Shown here: positions 1 through 5,776 of the stretch, one piece after another
Layout: each line of letters begins with the position of its first letter
Numbering within the stretch: the first letter of the stretch is position 1
Assembly (NCBI GenBank): GCA_964643885.1
Contig: CAZXUI010000093.1
Location: forward strand, 1 to 16,235
Direction: 5' to 3'
Length of the DNA: 16,235 nt
From: CAADGL01 sp964643885
Lineage (GTDB): Bacteria > Planctomycetota > Phycisphaerae > UBA1845 > Fen-1342
Position numbers and translations under genes: made by a program
Notes under the pieces: model-generated
What the model was told of the DNA's origin: nothing
What the model saw: the letters and a program-made list of their open reading frames with translations, nothing else
Database searches by the model: none

Positions 1-6
1 GCCGCA

Positions 7-267
7 CATCAGAACCCGCCGCGCCAAGCGGCGGGCCTCTTGGTTTCCTGTAGACGCCGTGCTTGGCGCACGGGGTTCTGACGGCGGGCCGCGCATCAGA
101 ACCCGCCGCGCCAAGCGGCGGGCCTCTTGGTTTCCTGTAGACCCCGTGCTTGGCGCACGGGGTTCTGACGGCGGGCCTTGCATCAGAACCCGCCGCGCCA
201 AGCGGCGGGACTCTTGGTTTCCTGTAGGCCCCCTGCTTGGCGCAGGGGGTTCTGACGCGCGCCAGCG
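7..267. repeat. Three tandem copies of an 87-bp structured repeat
   Basis: Copies begin at 7, 94 and 181, an exact 87-bp period. Each carries two hairpins. Hairpin A has an 8-bp stem (102-109 with 115-122 in copy 2) and loop GCCAA. Hairpin B has an 8-bp stem (142-149 with 155-162) and loop TTGGC. The two loops are perfect reverse complements. TCAGAA at 96-101 can pair with TTCTGA at 163-168 and enclose both hairpins. Copy 3 changes both sides of one hairpin B pair (G146/C158 becomes C233/G245), which preserves the pairing, while copy 1 has one mismatch. The last bases of copy 3 diverge into the next repeat. The first copy lies at the window edge, so the array may continue to the left. No open frame here looks like a protein. 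Confidence 0.9.
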
Positions 268-331
268 CATGGCCGCGCCAGCGCATGGCCGCGCCGGCGC
301 ATGGCCGCGCCAGCGCATGGCCGCGCCGGCC
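259..331. repeat. 16-bp tandem repeat, about 4.5 copies
   Basis: The unit GCGCCAGCGCATGGCC starts at 259, 275, 291 and 307, with a partial copy at 323-331. The only variation is A/G at the sixth base (GCGCCA or GCGCCG). The array joins the end of the third 87-bp repeat and stops nine bases before the stop codon of the reverse-strand gene at 340. Each unit contains GGCC and GCGC palindromes. It looks like a simple slippage array with no evident coding role. Confidence 0.85.
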
Positions 332-339
332 TCCACGCC

Positions 340-555
340 TCAGGCCTGCTCGATCCGCTCCAGCACCCGCAGAATCCCGAACGCGAGCTGCCGCGCATCC
401 TCCACGCGCATCTGAAACCCGAAACCATACCCCGACACGAATGTGATCACCGCATCGTCCGTCGTCTCGGGAGCCTCTCGCTGCACCTCGACATGCACGA
501 TCGCCGCCCGCTCCGGATTCGGATGCGGGCGCGCGTCGACTCGAATTTCGGCCAT
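340..555 (-). CDS. Small hypothetical protein, 71 aa
   Basis: The product is not recognised. The ATG at 553-555 is preceded by GGGAGGTC, a strong ribosome binding site ending directly before the codon region, so this start is preferred to an in-frame ATG 24 codons upstream that has no such site. The protein is soluble, with no signal peptide or membrane helix. It alternates charged and hydrophobic residues (RAAIVHVEVQR, then AVITFVSGYGFGF), which suggests a small beta-rich fold. It ends in an amphipathic helix rich in Arg, Glu and Leu (ARQLAFGILRVLERIEQ). The gene is transcribed away from the lipoprotein gene at 857 and runs into the tandem repeats. No function is proposed; the good ribosome binding site and protein-like composition support a real gene. 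Confidence 0.65.
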   Translation of the reverse strand: MAEIRVDARPHPNPERAAIVHVEVQREAPETTDDAVITFVSGYGFGFQMRVEDARQLAFGILRVLERIEQA

Positions 556-856
556 GACCTCCCGCCTTGGACGCCGCCGCAGGATCACTCCGGTCAGGGA
601 GCGAGCCAGACCCCGCGCCGACGCCACCGGCCGGCGGCTCGCCCGCCGGCCTCGTACTACAGACTAGCCCTGCGACCCGCTCCTGTCACCCAAACTTGGC
701 TCCGCATCCCCGGTTCGCCCGGACTTTCGCGCCCGGCCGACGCTCGCACGCGCCGCTCCGTCCGCTAACCACGCGCCCCTTGCCGTGTCTGGCGCGGCGA
801 GCTATACCCAGGCACGAGTCGTATCCGACCGGGGATGCACGATCCGCGGAGGCGCC
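556..856. other. Divergent intergenic region with a 9-bp hairpin
   Basis: This 301-bp spacer separates two divergent genes and should hold both promoters. A perfect 9-bp stem lies at 629-637 and 643-651 (GGCCGGCGG with CCGCCGGCC, loop CTCGC). It would fall in the leader or upstream region of the reverse-strand gene. The open frames across the spacer have low-complexity Arg/Pro translations and are not considered genes. The promoter of the forward gene is listed separately. Confidence 0.5.
780..808 (+). promoter_or_regulatory. Candidate sigma70-type promoter for the BamE-like lipoprotein
   Basis: TTGCCG (780-785) and TATACC (803-808) are separated by exactly 17 bp and lie about 50 bases before the ATG at 857. 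Both boxes match four of six housekeeping consensus positions, including the conserved TTG and TATA parts. This is pattern matching only. Confidence 0.45.
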
Positions 857-1228
857 ATGAACCGAGCCGCTCTGCTTCAGACCACCGTTCTGTTCGCCGC
901 GATGCTGCTTATCGGCTGTGCCGAGCCGCGATTCAGCCGCAAAAACTTCGATCTCATCCGCGTCGGCGTCGACGAGCGGCCCGACGTCCGCCAGATCCTC
1001 GGCCCGCCCACCTCCACCTTCGCCGACTCCGACCAGTGGTACTACGAAGACCTGGACCGCTACTGCTCCGCCCTGATCCACTTCGCCACCGACGGCAAGG
1101 TCTCCGGCAAGCAGTGGATGGACTCGGCCACCGGCGAGTGGAGCGGCGACAACCCGCACGCCGACCGCCCGCCGCAGGGTGAAGTCCGCGAGCAGCGGAC
1201 CGGAACCCGCACGATCGACGACGACTAG
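857..1228 (+). CDS. BamE/SmpA-like outer-membrane lipoprotein
   Basis: This is a 123-residue lipoprotein precursor. The N-terminus has a short basic stretch, a hydrophobic core and the lipobox L18-I19-G20-C21, so Cys21 is the expected lipidated residue. Residues about 25-95 resemble the SmpA/OmlA/BamE fold: a start like 'NFDLIRVGVDERPDV', then 'ILGPPTS' and 'WYYEDLD', the usual order of the small helix pair and the first strands. BamE proteins help the BAM complex insert outer-membrane proteins, but many planctomycete homologues are uncharacterised lipoproteins with only this domain, so the role is tentative. The acidic and polar tail (about 95-123) is probably disordered. The start was chosen because GGAGG (848-852) precedes the ATG by four bases; a longer frame from 785 lacks this. 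The gene appears to be monocistronic. Confidence 0.75.
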   Translation: MNRAALLQTTVLFAAMLLIGCAEPRFSRKNFDLIRVGVDERPDVRQILGPPTSTFADSDQWYYEDLDRYCSALIHFATDGKVSGKQWMDSATGEWSGDNPHADRPPQGEVREQRTGTRTIDDD

Positions 1229-1256
1229 CCGCGGCCGGTTAATCGTCCCACCAACT

Positions 1257-1331
1257 GGGGAGCGCGGGCGTCGGAGCCTGTGAACGAATCGCGCGCGGCT
1301 CCGGGGAGCGCGGGCGTCCCGCCCGCTGCTC
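1257..1331. repeat. Intergenic hairpin repeat pair
   Basis: GGGGAGCGCGGGCGTC occurs twice, at 1257-1272 and 1303-1318. Between the copies, GGAGCC (1273-1278) can pair with GGCTCC (1297-1302). The second copy continues into a hairpin, GAGCGCGGGC (1306-1315) with GCCCGC and GCTC (1321-1326, 1328-1331), around the loop GTCCC with one bulged T. It follows the lipoprotein gene and could act as a terminator, although no T tract follows. Its style resembles the repeats at 7206-7449. Confidence 0.6.
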
Positions 1332-1435
1332 GCCCGGACTGGCGTCAAACGCGTGTCCGCGCACTCCGAGCCGCGATGCGGTATTGGCGACTGACATCAC
1401 CGGCCACGGCGGCGGGCAAAAATCCGCGCCGGGCC

Positions 1436-1463
1436 TGAATCCAGAACGCCGCGGGCCGCGTAT
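1436..1463 (+). promoter_or_regulatory. Candidate ECF sigma promoter of the sigma/ChrR operon
   Basis: TGAATCC (1436-1442) is followed after 17 bp by GTAT (1460-1463), preceded by C, giving CGTAT. The same motif at the same spacing lies before the DUF4331 gene at 2760-2787. The -10 element is about 37 bases before the GTG start. The boxes recall the TGATCC and CGTA elements described for ECF11 (RpoE/ChrR) promoters. Autoregulation is inferred. Confidence 0.55.
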
Positions 1464-1500
1464 CCTGAGTGACCGACCACTGACCCGCAGGGACGGATGC

Positions 1501-2040
1501 GTGCCGCAGCAGCGAGACGAGCAGCTCATCAGTCGTATGTGCGGCGGAGACCGCGAAGCCTTCGCCGCGCTCTACGACCGCCACGCCGCCCGAGCGCTCG
1601 GCTACCTCGCCGGGATCACCGGAACGCGCGCAGAGGCCGAGGATGTTCTTCAGGAGACCTTCTGGCAGGTCTGGAACCGCGCGGCCACCTATGACCCGTC
1701 CCGCGGCAGCCCCCTGGCCTGGATCCTACGGATCGCCCGCTCGCGGGCGATCGACCTGATGCGGCGACGCACCGTTCCCAGCCTCGAAGCGTCCACCGAC
1801 ATCCCGGCCGCTCAAGATGTGTCCGACGACGCCGAGCGGGAGGAGCTGATGCAAAGCGCGCATCGGGCGCTCGACGGCCTGGCGGCCGAGGAGCGCGACG
1901 CCATCCGGCTGGTCTTCTATCGCGGCCTGACGCACGTGCAGGTGGCCGCACGGACCGGCACGCCGCTCGGGACGGTCAAGACGCGCATCCGCCGCGGAAT
2001 GCAGCGCCTCAGGGAGTCTCTCAACGGGCACGACCGTTAG
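1501..2040 (+). CDS. ECF sigma factor partnered with a ChrR-type anti-sigma
   Basis: This is an RNA polymerase sigma factor of the extracytoplasmic-function class, 179 aa. Region 2 spans about residues 8-80. It includes the DREAFAALYDRH start, the acidic AEAEDVLQETFWQVW core-binding helix and a LAWILRIARSRAIDLMRRR -10-recognition segment. Region 4 spans about 115-170, with the TPLGTVKTRIRRGMQRLRE helix-turn-helix that would read the -35 element. The GTG at 1501 was chosen because AGGGA lies at 1489-1493 with 7-bp spacing, and because translation from a TTG at 1384 would add 39 residues with no sigma homology and would cover the candidate promoter. The gene ends seven bases before the anti-sigma gene, so the two are co-transcribed. 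The partner's ChrR architecture suggests a response to oxidative or photo-oxidative stress; that signal is inferred from the family. Confidence 0.92.
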   Translation: MPQQRDEQLISRMCGGDREAFAALYDRHAARALGYLAGITGTRAEAEDVLQETFWQVWNRAATYDPSRGSPLAWILRIARSRAIDLMRRRTVPSLEASTDIPAAQDVSDDAEREELMQSAHRALDGLAAEERDAIRLVFYRGLTHVQVAARTGTPLGTVKTRIRRGMQRLRESLNGHDR

Positions 2041-2047
2041 GAACACG

Positions 2048-2683
2048 ATGAACGCTCAACATCCGATCGGCGATCCTGCGGAACTCGCAGCGCTCTATGC
2101 GCTCGGCGAACTGCCCCCCGAGCAGGCCGCGGAGTTCGAGCGTCATCTCGCCGCCGGCTGTGAGCTCTGTGCCGGCGAGCTGCGCCGCCTCGACCGCGCC
2201 GTGACCCGCCTCTTTTCCGCCGCCCCGGAGATCCCCGTCGCCCCGCACATCCGCGACGAGCTCCTCCGACGCATCGCGTCCGCCTGCGAGCCGCCCGCCG
2301 ACCGGCCGCAGCCGAACCCGCAGGTCTGGAAGCACTGGTCGCCCGACGACGCCTCATCCGATCTGATCATCCGCGACGCGATGCGTCTGGGCTGGGAGCG
2401 CACCGGAATCGACGGGATCGAGGTTCGCCGCCTCTTCGTCGACCAGCGCCGCAATCAGATGACCGCCCTGGTCCGAATGGCCGCCGGCACCGCCTATCCG
2501 CCGCACCGCCACGGCGGACCCGAAGAGTGTCTCGTGCTCGAAGGCACGCTCCGGGTCGGCTCGAGGCTGCTGCACGCCGGGGACTATCAGCGGATGGCCC
2601 AGGACAGCGAGCACGAAGTGCAGTCCACCGACGACGGCTGCACGCTGCTGATCATCTCTTCGCTCACCGACGAGCTCACCTGA
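2048..2683 (+). CDS. ChrR-type zinc/cupin anti-sigma factor
   Basis: This is a 211-residue cytoplasmic anti-sigma factor with no membrane segment. The N-terminal zinc-binding sigma-inhibiting domain shows His5, then His33-x4-Cys38-x2-Cys41, matching the four ligand positions of Rhodobacter ChrR except for one extra residue between His and the first Cys. The C-terminal cupin (about 125-205) keeps a full ChrR-like metal set: His153, His155, Glu159 and His189, with the same 30-residue gap between Glu and the last His as I recall for ChrR. In that family the N-terminal domain holds the sigma factor inactive and the cupin is needed for release under singlet oxygen or organic peroxide. The ribosome binding site AGGA overlaps the sigma stop codon, indicating translational coupling. 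The upstream sigma factor is the obvious target. Confidence 0.9.
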   Translation: MNAQHPIGDPAELAALYALGELPPEQAAEFERHLAAGCELCAGELRRLDRAVTRLFSAAPEIPVAPHIRDELLRRIASACEPPADRPQPNPQVWKHWSPDDASSDLIIRDAMRLGWERTGIDGIEVRRLFVDQRRNQMTALVRMAAGTAYPPHRHGGPEECLVLEGTLRVGSRLLHAGDYQRMAQDSEHEVQSTDDGCTLLIISSLTDELT

Positions 2684-2759
2684 GCCCGCCGGCACCGCCG
2701 CGCCGCTCCATGCCGCTCGGGCCGTCGATCTTCGCGCCGCGCAGACTTCGCAACAATTC

Positions 2760-2787
2760 TGAATCCGCGGCCGGCCGGCGTGCGTAT
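2760..2787 (+). promoter_or_regulatory. Candidate ECF sigma promoter of the DUF4331 operon
   Basis: TGAATCC (2760-2766) is followed after exactly 17 bp by GTAT (2784-2787), preceded by C. This is the same two-box motif and spacing as before the sigma gene at 1436-1463. It leaves a leader of roughly 85-95 bases before the DUF4331 ATG. The 17-bp spacers differ in sequence apart from general GC richness, so the match is not simply a duplicated segment. Confidence 0.55.
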
Positions 2788-2882
2788 TGCGTGTAGGTTG
2801 AAAGATGAAGTCCTCGGCGTCGCGCTGAGCGGATTGCGCCCCGGCGCCGGAGACGGCCCCCGTTCGGATGGAGACGCACGAA

Positions 2883-4391
2883 ATGAGACCGCAAAGACCC
2901 TGCGCCCGCAGCCCGCGGCACAACCACCCTGCCTGCCTCGCGCTCACCGGCCTGGCCGCGCTCTCGCTGGCCGCGCCGCTGCTGGCCTCGAACCACAGCG
3001 ACGCGCCGCTGATCAAGCAGGATTCGCAGGCCAACCTGACCGACATGTACGCCTTCATCGGCACCCGCTATGACGACCCGGCCGCGCGCGTGCTCAACGT
3101 GGTCGTCAGCCTGCATCCCTTCTGCGAGCCCGGCGACGGGGCCATGTACGACCGCTTCGCCGACGACGCGCGGTACAGCATCCACATCACCGACCCCGTC
3201 ACCGCCGAGACGAAGCTGCGCTACGATTTCTACTTCTCCGGCGTCGCGGACAACTACAAGAACCCGGACACGATTCTGGTCTACGGCCTGGGCACCGAGG
3301 CCGGCCCGATCCAGACCGTCGGCGACGCCCGGCAGAACTTCACGCAGACCTACCGCGTCGAAAAGACGGTCCGCAATCGGCGTCAGGTGATCGGCGACGG
3401 ACTGCTCACCCCGCCGCCGAACGTCGGAAAGAACGTCACGCCGCTCTACAACGACGCCGACGGCCGGGCCGTCTCGGGCGCCGCGACACTCGACGCGCTC
3501 GACCTCTACACGCGCTCCACCATCTATCCCCTCGACAGCGGCGAGGTCGTCTGGGCCGGCCTGCGCGACGACAGCTTCTTCAGCGACATTCCGGCGGTCT
3601 TCGACCTGCTGGACGTGCGCATCCTGGACAACGACGGCGACCTGGGCGACGGCCTCGGCCAGGACGGCAACGGCGTCGACGGCTTCAAGGGCTTCAACGT
3701 CCTGACCTTCGCGATCCAGATACCGCTCAGCGAGCTCCAGAGCGCGGGCATTCCGACCGCGTACGACTCCGTCTTCTTCGGCCAGCAGACCGGCGTCGGC
3801 GTATACAGCTCCGTCAGCCGCCCGCGAGTCACGATCCGCCGCAGCGACGGCTCCAGGCTGAATCTCGGCGGCTGGATGCAGGTTTCGCGCTTCGGGAATC
3901 CGCTCTTCAACGAGGGCCTCGTCGCCCACCGCGACAAGGACCGCTACAACCGCTCGTCGCCGACGGGCGACGCGAGCTTTGCGACCTACGCGGCGAACCC
4001 GGAGCTCGCCACGCTGCTCAATTTCGTCTTCCAGACCAATTTCGCCGCCACCGGCCGCAGCGACCTCCAGGCGATCTTCATTCCCGACGTGATGCGCGTC
4101 GTGACGACGACCGGCCCGGTCCCGCTCGCCGGACAAAGCAGCTTCAATCGCCTCGGCTTCATCGGCGGCGACACGACCGACGGCGTCTCGAGCGGCTGGC
4201 CCAACGGCCGCCGCCTCGGCGACGACGTCGTCGACATCGCCCTGACGGCGATCGCGAGCGGTCCCAGCTACTCGGCCATCACGCTGGCCGGCGACAACGT
4301 GCCGGAGAACGACCTGCCGTACCACCAGGTATTCCCCTACATCGCCACGCCGCACGCCGGCTCGAACAACCGCAAGGACCCCGGAAACTGA
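2883..4391 (+). CDS. Secreted DUF4331 family protein
   Basis: The precursor is 502 aa. Residues 1-36 are a long basic N-terminus plus a hydrophobic stretch (CLALTGLAALSLAAPLLA), a likely Sec signal cleaved near the mature SNHSDAP start. The HSDAP motif at 38-42, then 'DSQANLTDMYAF', is the hallmark opening of DUF4331 proteins, and the length is normal for the family. Later parts include an 'IQIPLSEL' segment and an internal PLSGQ-like region before a C-terminal GxRxxGDDVVDIAL stretch (about 440-455), also typical. The biochemical function is unknown; members are exported and often lie beside ECF sigma genes. The ATG at 2883 is preferred over one at 2868 because GGAG (2870-2873) lies nine bases before it. 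It is followed by a hairpin and two envelope-protein genes, and preceded by a candidate ECF promoter. Confidence 0.88.
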   Translation: MRPQRPCARSPRHNHPACLALTGLAALSLAAPLLASNHSDAPLIKQDSQANLTDMYAFIGTRYDDPAARVLNVVVSLHPFCEPGDGAMYDRFADDARYSIHITDPVTAETKLRYDFYFSGVADNYKNPDTILVYGLGTEAGPIQTVGDARQNFTQTYRVEKTVRNRRQVIGDGLLTPPPNVGKNVTPLYNDADGRAVSGAATLDALDLYTRSTIYPLDSGEVVWAGLRDDSFFSDIPAVFDLLDVRILDNDGDLGDGLGQDGNGVDGFKGFNVLTFAIQIPLSELQSAGIPTAYDSVFFGQQTGVGVYSSVSRPRVTIRRSDGSRLNLGGWMQVSRFGNPLFNEGLVAHRDKDRYNRSSPTGDASFATYAANPELATLLNFVFQTNFAATGRSDLQAIFIPDVMRVVTTTGPVPLAGQSSFNRLGFIGGDTTDGVSSGWPNGRRLGDDVVDIALTAIASGPSYSAITLAGDNVPENDLPYHQVFPYIATPHAGSNNRKDPGN

Positions 4392-4405
4392 CCGCAGCAG
4401 GCTCG

Positions 4406-4439
4406 GCGGCCGCCTGCGGGAGGGCGCGCAGGCGGCCGC
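4406..4439 (+). terminator. 13-bp perfect stem-loop after the DUF4331 gene
   Basis: GCGGCCGCCTGCG (4406-4418) pairs perfectly with CGCAGGCGGCCGC (4427-4439) around an eight-base loop. It starts 15 bases after the DUF4331 stop codon and ends 22 bases before the next gene. No T tract follows, so it is more likely an mRNA-stabilising or partial attenuating hairpin than a full intrinsic terminator. It could set a higher level of DUF4331 than of the downstream products. Confidence 0.55.
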
Positions 4440-4461
4440 GGACGACCGATCGGAGCTTCAG

Positions 4462-4788
4462 ATGAAACGTTCGAGATGGATCCTGAATCCGGCCATTGCG
4501 GCAGCCTTTCTTCTCGGCGGATGCCCAGGCAACCCGTTCGGGCCGCAGGACGAGCTGTCGCCGTCGGAGATCGACGAGGTGCTGACGCTCTTCAACGCCG
4601 ATCTCGGCGACGAGGGCGTCGCCGTGACGCGTGACGAGGTCGCGGCGGCCTTCCGCGACGATCCGGAGCTGGTGGCCGGTGTGCTGGCCGACCTGGCCGG
4701 CGGGGCGTTCAAGCTCGTCGCGCGCCGCGTCGAGCAGTGGATTCAGACCGGCGCCGCACCGGCCGCGCCGGCGTCGCCAACGCCGTAG
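4462..4788 (+). CDS. Small hypothetical lipoprotein, 108 aa
   Basis: The N-terminus is a clear lipoprotein signal: basic MKRSR, a hydrophobic stretch, then the lipobox L18-G19-G20-C21. The mature protein is about 88 aa. It begins with a Pro/Gly linker and has an acidic helical centre ('LSPSEIDEVLTLFNADLGDEG', then 'TRDEVAAAFRDDPELVAGVL') that looks like paired helices, with an alanine/proline tail. I do not recognise a named family. GGAG at 4452-4455 lies six bases before the ATG. It sits between two exported proteins (DUF4331 and DUF4198) in the same orientation, so it is probably an envelope component of that set. The ORF is compositionally like its neighbours and shows no sign of decay. 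Confidence 0.72.
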   Translation: MKRSRWILNPAIAAAFLLGGCPGNPFGPQDELSPSEIDEVLTLFNADLGDEGVAVTRDEVAAAFRDDPELVAGVLADLAGGAFKLVARRVEQWIQTGAAPAAPASPTP

Positions 4789-4876
4789 TCACCGCCGAAG
4801 CGAAGGGAGCCAGCCGGCCGTGCGAAGCAGTATTGCCCGCGCTTCGCACGCCGGCCCTTCTCACAGGAGCCTTGCC

Positions 4877-5734
4877 GTGCATTCTCGCGCCCCGCTTGCG
4901 TTCTGCTGTGCCGTCGCGGCCTGCCTGACTCCTGCAACGGCGTCCGCGCACGAGTTCTGGCTCGAGGCCTCCTCCTATCGTCCGCCGCCCGGCTCGGTGG
5001 TGCAGTTCTCGCTCTGGCTCGGCGAGCGCTTCGACGGCCAGCGCGTCGAGTACGTGCCGCAGCGCTGCGCCGAGCTGCGCTGGCTCGGGCCGGCCGGCGA
5101 AAGCCCGGTCATGAGCCGCGCCGGCAGCGCGCCGCTGCTCGCCCGCACGGGCCCGGCGGGAAGTTACGTACTCGCCTATCGCACCCACCGCGCTCACAGC
5201 AATCTCGACGCCGTACGCTTTACGAAATATCTGGAGGAGGAGCGGCTGACGGAGATCATCACCCAGCGAACGGCGCGCGGCGAAAGCGACCAGCCCGGCC
5301 GCGAGGTCTACTCGCGCTGTGCCAAGGCGATTCTCACCACGCCCGGCGCCGGTGATGACCGGTTCCGGCGCCCCGCCGGGCTGCCACTCGAGCTCGTCAT
5401 GGAGCACGATCCGGCCGAGCTGGCCGCCGGCCAGAGCCTCTCTGTGCAGCTTCTCTATCGCGGCCGGCCGCTTCCAGGCGCCCGCGTCGTGGCGGCGGTG
5501 AAGCGCAACGCGGGCAAGCTTCAGGAGGCGACGACGGACGACGCCGGGCGCGCCTCGTTTGCGGTACACGATGCCGGCCCGTGGCTCATTACGTCCCTGC
5601 ACATGGTTCGGGCGGAAGGTGTTGCGGATGCCGAGTGGGAGAGCTTCTGGGCCTCGCTGACGTTCGAGGTGCCGCCGGCGGAGTCGCCCGCCGCCAGCGC
5701 CGAGGCCCGCCCGCCGCCCGCGTCGAAGCGCTGA
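4877..5734 (+). CDS. Secreted DUF4198 family protein
   Basis: The protein is 285 aa. The N-terminus (to about residue 24) is a Sec signal with an ASA cleavage motif, after which the mature protein starts with HEFWLE, the diagnostic opening of DUF4198 (Pfam PF10670). The core has beta-rich segments: a 'VVQFSLWLGERFDG' strand pair, 'GPAGSYVLAYRTH' and a later carboxypeptidase-regulatory-like part (about 180-260) with 'LSVQLLYRGRPLPGARVVA' and 'ATTDDAGRASFAV'. Members are exported and some are linked to metal uptake, but the function here is unproven. The C-terminal 25 residues are a Pro/Ala tail. The GTG start is supported by AGGAG at 4865-4869 with 7-bp spacing; a longer upstream frame overlaps the lipoprotein gene and has no signal peptide. 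It closes the forward block that starts with the ECF sigma gene. Confidence 0.85.
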   Translation: MHSRAPLAFCCAVAACLTPATASAHEFWLEASSYRPPPGSVVQFSLWLGERFDGQRVEYVPQRCAELRWLGPAGESPVMSRAGSAPLLARTGPAGSYVLAYRTHRAHSNLDAVRFTKYLEEERLTEIITQRTARGESDQPGREVYSRCAKAILTTPGAGDDRFRRPAGLPLELVMEHDPAELAAGQSLSVQLLYRGRPLPGARVVAAVKRNAGKLQEATTDDAGRASFAVHDAGPWLITSLHMVRAEGVADAEWESFWASLTFEVPPAESPAASAEARPPPASKR

Positions 5735-5744
5735 CCAACGCTGC

Positions 5745-5764
5745 GGCGCCTGCTCAGGTGCGCC
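5745..5764. terminator. Imperfect hairpin between convergent genes
   Basis: GGCGCCTG (5745-5752) and CAGGTGCGCC (5755-5764) form an imperfect stem with a two-base bulge. It lies in the 42-bp gap between the stop codons of the DUF4198 gene and the reverse-strand RNase gene, where a bidirectional terminator would be expected. There is no T tract on either side. Confidence 0.3.
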
Positions 5765-5776
5765 CCGTCCGCCCCG

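Noticed and set aside
7..267. Possible CRISPR array
   Set aside because: The 87-bp units are contiguous near-identical copies with no variable spacers and no cas genes nearby.
820..826. CGTATCC as a third copy of the ECF promoter -10 box
   Set aside because: The TGAATCC box is absent at the 17-bp distance, and a better sigma70-like pair lies at 780-808.
1384..1500. TTG at 1384 as the sigma factor start
   Set aside because: The added 39 residues have no sigma-factor character, would cover the candidate promoter at 1436-1463, and the GTG at 1501 has a good ribosome binding site.
2676..4355. Long reverse-strand open frame opposite the DUF4331 gene
   Set aside because: It is a shadow caused by high third-position GC on the forward gene; its translation is Arg/Val/Ala-rich without motifs, and the forward frame has a signal peptide and family motifs.
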